A stretch of 64,000 nt of DNA from Chitinophaga deserti (GTDB lineage: Bacteria > Bacteroidota > Bacteroidia > Chitinophagales > Chitinophagaceae): NCBI RefSeq assembly GCF_003149455.1, contig NZ_QFFK01000008.1, forward strand, positions 310,001-374,000. The letters are read 5' to 3'. The translations under genes and the position numbers were made by a program. This document shows positions 44,758 through 51,760 of this stretch, in pieces. Position 1 is the stretch's first letter. The number at the start of each line of letters is the position of its first letter. Under the pieces are notes generated by a model. The model was not told the DNA's origin, did no database searches, and saw nothing but the letters and a program-made list of their open reading frames with translations.

Positions 44758-47358
44758 ATGAATCTGAATAATTTCACCATCAAGTCCCAGGAAACGCTGC
44801 AACAGGCACAGCAGCTGGCTTTTAATCACCGTAACTCGGCGATTGAAACCGGCCATATCCTCAAAGCATTACTGCAGGACGAAGATAACAGTATAGAATA
44901 CCTGCTGAAGAAGAACGATGTGAACACAAGTTTCCTCGATGGTAAGCTCAATGAGCAGATCCAGGGATACGCCACTATCGGCAGCGGGGAAGGCGGGCAG
45001 GTGCTGAGCCGGGATGCGAATAACGCTATCCTTCGTGCAGGCTCCAGCATTAAAGAGTTCAAAGATGAATTTGTAAGCGTGGAGCACCTGCTGCTGGGTT
45101 TACTCGGCGGCAGCGACGATACCGCCAAGCTCCTGAAGAATGCAGGACTTACCGAGAAAGGCCTTAAAGCCGCACTTACAGAACTCCGCAAAGGAGGTAC
45201 GGTAAACAGCCAGACGGCCGACGCCACCTATAACTCCCTCGAGAAATATGCCAAGAACCTGAACGAACTGGCCCGCGCCGGTAAGCTCGATCCCGTGATC
45301 GGGCGCGATGAGGAAATCCGCAGGACCCTGCACATCCTCAGCCGCCGTTCCAAAAACAACCCCATCCTCGTAGGGGAACCGGGTGTTGGTAAAACCGCTA
45401 TCGCAGAAGGGCTCGCACACCGTATTATTAACGGAGACGTGCCCGATAACCTGCACAGCAAAATCATTTACGCCCTCGATATGGGTGCGCTCATGGCAGG
45501 CGCCAAATACCGCGGTGAGTTCGAAGAAAGACTCAAAGCCGTGGTGAAAGAAGTTGCCGATTCTAACGGCGATATCATCCTCTTCATTGACGAGATCCAC
45601 ACCCTCATTGGTGCGGGTGCGATGGAAGGAGCCATGGACGCCGCCAATATCCTCAAGCCTGCACTGGCAAGAGGAGAGCTTCGCGCCATCGGTGCCACCA
45701 CCCTTAACGAATACCAGAAGTATTTCGAAAAGGATAAAGCCCTCGAACGCAGGTTCCAGAAAGTATTTATCGATGAACCTTCTACTGATGATGCCATTTC
45801 CATCCTCCGCGGACTGAAAGAGCGTTACGAGAACCACCACCACGTGCTGATCCGCGACGAAGCGATCATCGCCGCCGTGGAACTTTCTCACCGGTATATT
45901 ACCGACCGCTTTTTACCCGACAAGGCCATTGACCTCATCGATGAAAGCGCCGCCAAGCTCCGGCTGGAAATGAACTCCATGCCCGAAGAACTGGATGAAC
46001 TGGAACGCCGCATCCGCCAGCTCGAAATTGAGCGGGAAGCGATTAAAAGGGAAAACGACGAAGATAAACTCCGTGAACTGGGCGCAGAAATAGCCCGGCT
46101 GGGAGAAGAAAGGAACACCTTCAAATCGAAATGGCAGCAGGAGAAAGAACTGGTAGATAAAGTGCAGAACGCCAAAGCCGCCATCGAACATCTGAAGCTC
46201 GAAGCCGAACAGGCAGAACGCAACGGTGATTTCGGCAAAGTAGCCGAGATCCGTTACGGTAAAATAAAAGAACAGGAGCAACTGGTAGCCGGCCTCACCG
46301 CCGAGCTGGCCAATATCTCCTCCAATAATAAACGCCTGCTGAAAGAAGAAGTGGATGCGGAAGATATAGCCGAGAACGTGGCCAAAGCCACCGGCATCCC
46401 CGTAGCCAAAATGATGCAGAGCGAAAAGGATAAACTGCTGCAGCTGGAAGATGAGCTGCATAAGCGCGTGGTAGGGCAGGACGAAGCCATTGTGGCCGTA
46501 GCCGATGCTATCCGCCGCAGCCGCGCAGGGCTCAATGATCCCCGCAGGCCCATCGGCTCATTCATCTTCCTCGGTACTACCGGTGTCGGTAAAACGGAGC
46601 TGGCCAAAGCACTGGCCGATTACCTGTTCGACGATGAAGGGATGATGACCAGGATCGATATGTCCGAATACCAGGAGAAACACGCCGTAAGCCGCCTCGT
46701 AGGCGCGCCTCCGGGATATGTAGGGTACGATGAAGGCGGCCAGCTCACGGAAGCCGTACGCCGGAAACCCTACAGCGTGGTGCTGCTCGATGAGATCGAG
46801 AAAGCACACCCCGATACATTCAATATCCTGCTCCAGGTACTCGACGATGGACGGCTCACCGACAACAAAGGCCGTGTGGTGAATTTCAAGAACACCATCA
46901 TCATCATGACCAGCAATATGGGCAGCCATATCATCCAGGAAAACTTTGAGAAAATCAACGAAGGGAACAAGGAAGAAGTGGTAGACAGGACGAAGAATGA
47001 AGTGATGAATCTGCTGAAACAGACCATCCGTCCGGAGTTCTTAAACCGTGTGGATGAAGTGATTATGTTCCAGCCGCTCATGCGCTCCGAAGTACGTGGA
47101 ATTATTAACATACAATTACAACAATTGAAGGAGCTGGTAGCGAAGAATGGCATGATATTGGAATTCTCTGAGTATGCGCTTGACTACCTGGCAGAACAGG
47201 GTTATGATCCACAGTTTGGTGCAAGGCCGCTGAAGCGCCTGATCCAGAAAGAGATTGTAAACCTGCTGAGCAAGAAAATCCTGGGTGGAGAAATAGATAA
47301 ATCGAAGCCCGTTCTTGTAGATGTGTTTGACAATGTGGTAGTGATCCGCAATAATTAA
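44758..47358 (+). CDS. clpB: ATP-dependent chaperone ClpB
   Basis: The 866-residue length is standard. In order: the ClpB N domain (about 1-145), NBD1 with Walker A GEPGVGKTA and Walker B LFIDEIH, the coiled-coil middle domain (about residues 400-530, LDELERRIRQLEIEREAIKR), NBD2 with Walker A GTTGVGKTE and Walker B LLDEIEK, and the C-terminal domain. It rescues aggregated proteins with DnaK. The leader (44469-44757) has a hairpin at 44648-44666 and a short direct repeat TCAACCTGA, but no CIRCE element was found. It is monocistronic with a terminator. Confidence 0.97.
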   Translation: MNLNNFTIKSQETLQQAQQLAFNHRNSAIETGHILKALLQDEDNSIEYLLKKNDVNTSFLDGKLNEQIQGYATIGSGEGGQVLSRDANNAILRAGSSIKEFKDEFVSVEHLLLGLLGGSDDTAKLLKNAGLTEKGLKAALTELRKGGTVNSQTADATYNSLEKYAKNLNELARAGKLDPVIGRDEEIRRTLHILSRRSKNNPILVGEPGVGKTAIAEGLAHRIINGDVPDNLHSKIIYALDMGALMAGAKYRGEFEERLKAVVKEVADSNGDIILFIDEIHTLIGAGAMEGAMDAANILKPALARGELRAIGATTLNEYQKYFEKDKALERRFQKVFIDEPSTDDAISILRGLKERYENHHHVLIRDEAIIAAVELSHRYITDRFLPDKAIDLIDESAAKLRLEMNSMPEELDELERRIRQLEIEREAIKRENDEDKLRELGAEIARLGEERNTFKSKWQQEKELVDKVQNAKAAIEHLKLEAEQAERNGDFGKVAEIRYGKIKEQEQLVAGLTAELANISSNNKRLLKEEVDAEDIAENVAKATGIPVAKMMQSEKDKLLQLEDELHKRVVGQDEAIVAVADAIRRSRAGLNDPRRPIGSFIFLGTTGVGKTELAKALADYLFDDEGMMTRIDMSEYQEKHAVSRLVGAPPGYVGYDEGGQLTEAVRRKPYSVVLLDEIEKAHPDTFNILLQVLDDGRLTDNKGRVVNFKNTIIIMTSNMGSHIIQENFEKINEGNKEEVVDRTKNEVMNLLKQTIRPEFLNRVDEVIMFQPLMRSEVRGIINIQLQQLKELVAKNGMILEFSEYALDYLAEQGYDPQFGARPLKRLIQKEIVNLLSKKILGGEIDKSKPVLVDVFDNVVVIRNN

Positions 47359-47400
47359 CAAGTCATTTCTAATACGACGATATACAGTTACAGGTAAAGG

Positions 47401-47431
47401 CCCGGATGAATCCTCATCCGGGATTTTTTTT
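47401..47431 (+). terminator. intrinsic terminator of clpB
   Basis: CCCGGATGA pairs with TCATCCGGG and is followed by a run of T (47424-47431). Confidence 0.9.
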
Positions 47432-47435
47432 GCTC

Positions 47436-47484
47436 CTAATACGCATTAGTAAAACTAACAAATTAATATTAGTTATAATCTAAT
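47436..47484. repeat. cluster of ATTAG/CTAAT inverted motifs
   Basis: Between clpB and the deaminase gene (343 bases without a gene) the motif occurs as CTAAT (47436), ATTAG (47445), CTAA (47455), ATTAG (47468) and CTAAT (47480). It makes several nested dyads in a very AT-rich stretch. This could be a regulator binding region or curved DNA; the rest of the gap shows nothing else. Confidence 0.4.
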
Positions 47485-47678
47485 ATAGTGGTTATCTTGT
47501 GCCCGTCAAAACAACGAACTACCCGCTGGTTCTGCGGCAAGCGATTGCTCCCTGTACAACCGGGGAGGAAGATTGTGTAGTCAGGATTATGGGGGTTAAA
47601 AGGCCTACAGGAAGGGCGCAGGGCAGGCTCTGCGTCTTCCCCTGTACGGTTGCGGCGTGCATAAAGTCCTGAAATCCG

Positions 47679-47686
47679 TACATTTG
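47679..47686 (+). promoter_or_regulatory. putative -7 element of the guanine deaminase gene
   Basis: TACATTTG matches TAnnTTTG exactly. The predicted start near 47692 lies after the alternative upstream ATG at 47657, so the ATG at 47702 would be the true start. No good -33 TTG at the normal distance. Confidence 0.4.
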
Positions 47687-47701
47687 GATAAAACCAGGCA
47701 T

Positions 47702-48187
47702 ATGTACCCGATCGGAGAAAGAGAAAAGAAGTTCATGGCGATGGCGGTGGAATTATCCGCCCGCGGTATGCGAAGCGGAGAAGGCGGGCCCTTTGGCTCC
47801 ATTGTGGTGAGGGGAGATGAAGTGGTGGGGGAAGGGTGGAACCAGGTACTCACCCATAACGACCCTACGGCACATGCCGAAGTAGTGGCTATCCGCGATG
47901 CCTGCCAGCGCCTGGGCACTTTCCAGCTCACGGATTGTGAGATATTTACCTCCTGCGAACCCTGCCCCATGTGCTTCGGGGCTATCTACTGGGCACGCCC
48001 GCAAAGGGTATTCTTCGCCAATACAAAAGAGGAAGCTGCCGCCATACAATTCGACGATTCATTTATTTATCACGAACTGGAATTGCCTTACGGCGATAAG
48101 AAGATCCCTTTCATCCCCATGCCTGAAGAATCGGCCAGGGAAGTGTTCCGGGAATGGGCGGATAAATCCGACAGGAAGCTTTACTGA
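47702..48187 (+). CDS. guaD: guanine deaminase, GuaD-like
   Basis: The 161-residue protein matches the small cytidine-deaminase-fold guanine deaminases. The zinc site is HAE (in NDPTAHAEVVAI) and CEPCPMC (TSCEPCPMCFGAIYWARP). GGPFGSIVV and the tail DDSFIYHELELPYGDK are typical of GuaD, which turns guanine into xanthine. tRNA-specific adenosine deaminase TadA is the closest alternative, but its characteristic end is different. The start at 47702 is chosen from the promoter position. Its 3' end overlaps the convergent anti-sigma gene by 7 bases. Confidence 0.85.
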   Translation: MYPIGEREKKFMAMAVELSARGMRSGEGGPFGSIVVRGDEVVGEGWNQVLTHNDPTAHAEVVAIRDACQRLGTFQLTDCEIFTSCEPCPMCFGAIYWARPQRVFFANTKEEAAAIQFDDSFIYHELELPYGDKKIPFIPMPEESAREVFREWADKSDRKLY

Positions 48188-48531
48188 CGGGCAAAATGGT
48201 AGATCCACCAAAGTGCGATGGCCATAAAAAGGATGACCAGGGATACAATCACAATGTAGAGGTAATAGTTCTCCTTCTTCTTCCGGCGGTTTTTCCGGCG
48301 GAGGGTATGTAATACATTCCATTTAGCCTGCCGCAGCCATCCGGGGATCTGATCTTTCCGGGAAATGGCAGACAATCCTTCCACAGCTTCAGCACACATC
48401 TCGCAGTCCTGCATATGCATTTCTACTTCGTGCCTTTCACTGGCGCCCAGTTCACCTTTGACGTAAGCCATCAGCTTGTCCTGTGAGGGACAGGCAGTTT
48501 CGGTGAATATGTCGGCAAAATGATCGTTCAT
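48181..48531 (-). CDS. zinc-finger anti-sigma factor
   Basis: The 116-residue protein has a ZAS-type zinc motif H-x3-C-x2-C (HMQDCEMC at about residues 41-48) in a cytoplasmic N-terminal part, and one membrane helix near the C-terminus (YLYIVIVSLVILFMAIALWW). This fits an inner-membrane anti-sigma that holds the ECF sigma encoded 31 bases upstream. No extracytoplasmic domain follows the helix (only HFARQ), so the signal must come from elsewhere or from the cytoplasm. Confidence 0.85.
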   Translation of the reverse strand: MNDHFADIFTETACPSQDKLMAYVKGELGASERHEVEMHMQDCEMCAEAVEGLSAISRKDQIPGWLRQAKWNVLHTLRRKNRRKKKENYYLYIVIVSLVILFMAIALWWIYHFARQ

Positions 48532-48562
48532 ATCTGTTGGGTAGCGTTACCTGCAATGCAAG

Positions 48563-49141
48563 TTAACGCATATTTTTACTGTACTTTTCCAATAATATTT
48601 TAAGGTTGCGTTTTCCGTTCTGGATGTAGCTTTTTACCTGTCCGGAGTTAAACCCGGTTATGTCGGATATTTCCTGGTAGCTTTTCTTCTCAAGGTAAAA
48701 CATACGGACGGTGGTAGCCTGTTCACTGTTCAGTTCTCCCAATGCCCGTTCCATATTATCCAGCATCTGATCTTTTTGCAGATGGGGTTTATGGTTCAGA
48801 TCTTCCTGCTGCGCCACACCCGGCACCTGGTCTTCTTTCAACTCCAGATCTTTCTTATGCCGTAACTGCATCAGGCAGTGGTTTTTGGCTACCTGGTAAA
48901 TCCAGGCCTTGAAGTAGATCACTTCATGCCGGTGTACTTCAGAAAGTACTTTCAGGAATATCTGCTGCACACTGTCGCGCGCATCTTCTTCATTCTTGAG
49001 ATACTTCATGCAAAGGCCCAGGAGCAGCAGGGCGTACCTGTCGAACAGGACGCCGATCCACTCGGTGTTGCCGTCGGCTTTATACCGGATGAGCAGTTCC
49101 TGATCACTCAGGTTTTGATATTGGTCGGAGGATAGATGCAC
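48563..49141 (-). CDS. ECF-type RNA polymerase sigma factor
   Basis: The 192-residue protein has sigma region 2 (DARDSVQQIFLKVLSEVHRH, YFKAWIYQVAKNHCLMQLRH) and region 4 (EQATTVRMFYLEKKSYQEIS, GFNSGQVKSYIQNGKRNLKI). It contacts the -10 and -35 promoter parts and would be inhibited by the zinc-finger protein directly downstream. Both belong to one transcript. The second, similar module lies upstream on the same strand. Regulon unknown. Confidence 0.9.
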   Translation of the reverse strand: MHLSSDQYQNLSDQELLIRYKADGNTEWIGVLFDRYALLLLGLCMKYLKNEEDARDSVQQIFLKVLSEVHRHEVIYFKAWIYQVAKNHCLMQLRHKKDLELKEDQVPGVAQQEDLNHKPHLQKDQMLDNMERALGELNSEQATTVRMFYLEKKSYQEISDITGFNSGQVKSYIQNGKRNLKILLEKYSKNMR

Positions 49142-49212
49142 GTTTTTACAATAGCGTTCTCAAATGAGATGCATAGGTAAACAAATTCCATAAAAGTTTC
49201 AAGAAAGGAACA

Positions 49213-50307
49213 TCAATTCATGTTGTTGAGTTCCGTTTGCGCCTGTGATTTCAGGGTGCTTTCGGAATTGGCCAGCTCGCGCAGCAGCCTGCGGGCTTTG
49301 CCTTTCTGGCCTTTTGCACGGTAGCAGATGGCCATCTGGTAGCGGGCACGCTCTGAATACTTGCCCTTGTCAGACAGTTTGCGGAACTGGTTGATGGCCT
49401 CACCGTAATCTCCCTGCTGCTGGTATTGCATGGCACTGCGGAACAGATAGTCGTCGCCGTTAGCAGGTTTTGCAGGTTCAGTCTTCGCGGGTGCATCATT
49501 TTCTTTTTCTTCACTGGCAGCACGCGTAACCTCGGGAGCTTTTTCTTTCGGCGCTTCTTTCTGTGGTTCTTTGGGTGTTTCGGCTGCAGGTGGCGGGGCA
49601 GGAGCCTGTACAATTTGTTTACGCGCATTGGTGTCGGCAGGCTGCACTTTGGGCAGGGCACTGTCTTTCACGGGCTTCTTCTTCTGTGCGGTATCGGTTT
49701 TTAATGCAACGGGTATTGTTGCGCGGGAAGTATCGCGGGTACTGTACTTCGTTTGCATTACGAGGGGCTGCTGTTGCTGTTGTTGAGGTGTTTCCTGTGC
49801 GGTAATCTGATAATCGCCCAGCGCTGCCCCTTTGGGAGCGGGCAATACCAGCGCATCTGCAGTACGCATAGGAAGTGTAGAGAGTGGTGGTCTGTGTTTC
49901 AGGTGCTGCTGCAATGCAAAAACACTGCCTCCGCCGATGGCGAGAAACACGATGGTCCAGAAGTAAGACTGCGCGCTGTCGGCAAAGCTGCGCGAGGTTT
50001 TGTGATGCATGGGCTGCTGCAGCTTCTGCAGGCGTACCGCAGGCTGTGTACCGGCTGCATATTCCCGCAGGATGTATTGGCTGAGCTGCTGGCTCAGCTG
50101 CTGGTACGATTCAATGTTGGCCGTGTTTTCCAGTGTGGTGAGGGCATCGTTGCAAAGGTCGCAATCGATGAGGTGATGTTCTACCAGGTGCTGTTCCACT
50201 TCGGTCATCTGGCCGAGATGGTAACGGCGCATCTGATCCCTGTTCAGACATCGAACGGGGGTAAAGATCCGGATGATCCTTTCCTGTCTTGAAGAATTAC
50301 TATTCAT
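49213..50307 (-). CDS. anti-sigma-like protein with zinc motif, TM helix and tetratricopeptide region
   Basis: The 364-residue protein starts with a cytoplasmic zinc-binding part (HHLIDCDLC, H-x3-C-x2-C at about residues 45-52). One membrane helix follows at about residues 113-135 (SYFWTIVFLAIGGGSVFAL). A low-complexity linker rich in Gln, Pro, Lys and Ala (about residues 140-285, with a short poly-Gln tract) separates it from C-terminal TPR-like repeats (AMQYQQQGDYGEAINQFRKL, RARYQMAICYRAKGQKGKAR). It is probably anti-sigma to the sigma factor whose gene it overlaps by 8 bases. The extracytoplasmic TPR part may sense a partner. The fusion of the two is uncommon. Confidence 0.8.
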   Translation of the reverse strand: MNSNSSRQERIIRIFTPVRCLNRDQMRRYHLGQMTEVEQHLVEHHLIDCDLCNDALTTLENTANIESYQQLSQQLSQYILREYAAGTQPAVRLQKLQQPMHHKTSRSFADSAQSYFWTIVFLAIGGGSVFALQQHLKHRPPLSTLPMRTADALVLPAPKGAALGDYQITAQETPQQQQQQPLVMQTKYSTRDTSRATIPVALKTDTAQKKKPVKDSALPKVQPADTNARKQIVQAPAPPPAAETPKEPQKEAPKEKAPEVTRAASEEKENDAPAKTEPAKPANGDDYLFRSAMQYQQQGDYGEAINQFRKLSDKGKYSERARYQMAICYRAKGQKGKARRLLRELANSESTLKSQAQTELNNMN

Positions 50308-50848
50308 ATGCCGCCTCTTTCATAAAACCGGCAACCATCTGACGGATGCCTCTGAGCCGCTCCCTGATCTGGGCGGGAGCAGTGTTCCGCCTGCGGGCTA
50401 TTTCCCGCAGTGTAATATGTTCCAGATAGAATTCGTTCAGCAACTCCGAATCTTCCGGGATAAGCCTTCCCAAAGCATTTTCGAGCCGTACCGCAAGGGC
50501 GGTTTTCTCGATGGGATTGCTGCCTGCCTGCTCGATCCGGTATTCCAGTTCGCGCACAGCCGGCTGGGGGCCGCTGCCCTTGCGGATTTTGCCAAAATAC
50601 TGCTGAACTGTTCCATGTATGGTATCATTCATTTTACCGGTAGCACCCTGCATTTGGTTATACAGGCGCACGGTAAGGTCAGGGAAAACGGTATCTGCAG
50701 GATGCTGGGCATCAAGCCCGGGCAAACAAACCGCCACCAGGAGGTGACTATAACGTTCTAATAGCACCCCTGCGGCTTCCCTCTCCCGGAATTTCCGGAA
50801 CCGGAGAAGCAGTTCCTTATCACTGAGGTTATTTAACTGAAGATGCAT
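50300..50848 (-). CDS. divergent sigma-70 family protein
   Basis: The 182-residue protein resembles ECF sigma factors but weakly in region 2 (DKELLLRFRKFREREAAGVL, ERYSHLLVAVCLPGL). Region 4 is more obvious (LIPEDSELLNEFYLEHITLR, EIARRRNTAPAQIRERLRGI). The gene shares eight bases with the start of the anti-sigma-like gene. Region 2 lacks the usual aromatic and basic pattern for -10 melting, so it may recognise unusual promoters or act only with a partner. It is divergent from the NlpC/P60 gene. Confidence 0.75.
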   Translation of the reverse strand: MHLQLNNLSDKELLLRFRKFREREAAGVLLERYSHLLVAVCLPGLDAQHPADTVFPDLTVRLYNQMQGATGKMNDTIHGTVQQYFGKIRKGSGPQPAVRELEYRIEQAGSNPIEKTALAVRLENALGRLIPEDSELLNEFYLEHITLREIARRRNTAPAQIRERLRGIRQMVAGFMKEAAYE

Positions 50849-50921
50849 ATATTCTTATACTATATTTACGTAAATCCGGCTCAAAAGTTCATCGGGCCTA
50901 CATATTATTTAAACAATTAAC

Positions 50922-51686
50922 ATGCCATTAGCCATTACAATTGTGCCCGTAATGCCCCTCCGGGCAGAGCCATCTCACCGCAGCGAAATGATTTCCCAGG
51001 CCGTGTTCGGGGAATGTCTTGAAACAGAGAGCATTACGGCAGACGGATGGGTGAAAGTGAAAATGCAGTACGATGGTTATGAAGGCTGGGTTACCCAATC
51101 CCACCTCGAAACAATTCCACAGTCGTTATACGATTCCGCGGCCACTCATGTGGTTACCGGCTGGCAGGCCACACTGCAGCTTAACGGCAGGCCAGTACGG
51201 GTGCCTTACGGCAGTTTATTGAAAATGGGGGAAGGAACATGGGGAAAAGTTTCCGTGGCCGGCAACGAGGGTATTAGCCCGTTTAAGGTAGTTCCTGCGC
51301 CCCGGAACGCCTGGGAGGGCATAGCCATGGAATATCTCAATACAGCCTATTTATGGGGTGGGAAAACGGTATTCGGAACAGACTGTTCCGGCTTTACCCA
51401 AACCGTGTATAAAATTCTCGGCATACCGTTGTTTAGAGATGCATACCAGCAGGCAGGCCAGGGCGAAACAGTAAACCTCCTGCAGGAAGTACTCCCCGGC
51501 GATCTCGCTTTCTTCGATAACCCGGAAGGGCGAATTACCCACGTAGGCATCCTGCTTAACGATCAGCAGATCATCCACGCATCCGGAAAAGTGCGCATCG
51601 ATCCGGTGGATAATCAGGGTATAGTTAATGCTGATACAGGCGAGCGCACCCATCAGCTGAGGATCATCAAACGTTTATTTGCCTGA
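50922..51686 (+). CDS. NlpC/P60 (C40) peptidase with SH3 domain
   Basis: The 254-residue protein has an N-terminal bacterial SH3-like domain (RAEPSHRSEMISQAVFGECL, DGYEGWVTQSHLET), a second SH3-like part (about residues 75-125) and a C-terminal NlpC/P60 domain. The catalytic Cys is in YLWGGKTVFGTDCSGFTQTV, the His in EGRITHVGILL and the third polar residue in IIHASGKVRID. It cuts gamma-D-glutamyl-diaminopimelate links in peptidoglycan. No clear signal peptide is visible, so it may work on imported muropeptides in the cytoplasm. Confidence 0.9.
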   Translation: MPLAITIVPVMPLRAEPSHRSEMISQAVFGECLETESITADGWVKVKMQYDGYEGWVTQSHLETIPQSLYDSAATHVVTGWQATLQLNGRPVRVPYGSLLKMGEGTWGKVSVAGNEGISPFKVVPAPRNAWEGIAMEYLNTAYLWGGKTVFGTDCSGFTQTVYKILGIPLFRDAYQQAGQGETVNLLQEVLPGDLAFFDNPEGRITHVGILLNDQQIIHASGKVRIDPVDNQGIVNADTGERTHQLRIIKRLFA

Positions 51687-51707
51687 TATTCAGCAATGTT
51701 AAATAAA

Positions 51708-51737
51708 AAGCCCCCGTGCAGTCAGTGCAGGGGGCTT
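51708..51737. terminator. intrinsic terminator
   Basis: AAGCCCCCGTGCA pairs with TGCAGGGGGCTT (one bulged G) between the convergent peptidase and glycosidase-like genes. Confidence 0.7.
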
Positions 51738-51760
51738 ACTGTATATAAGAGAGTAGCCTG

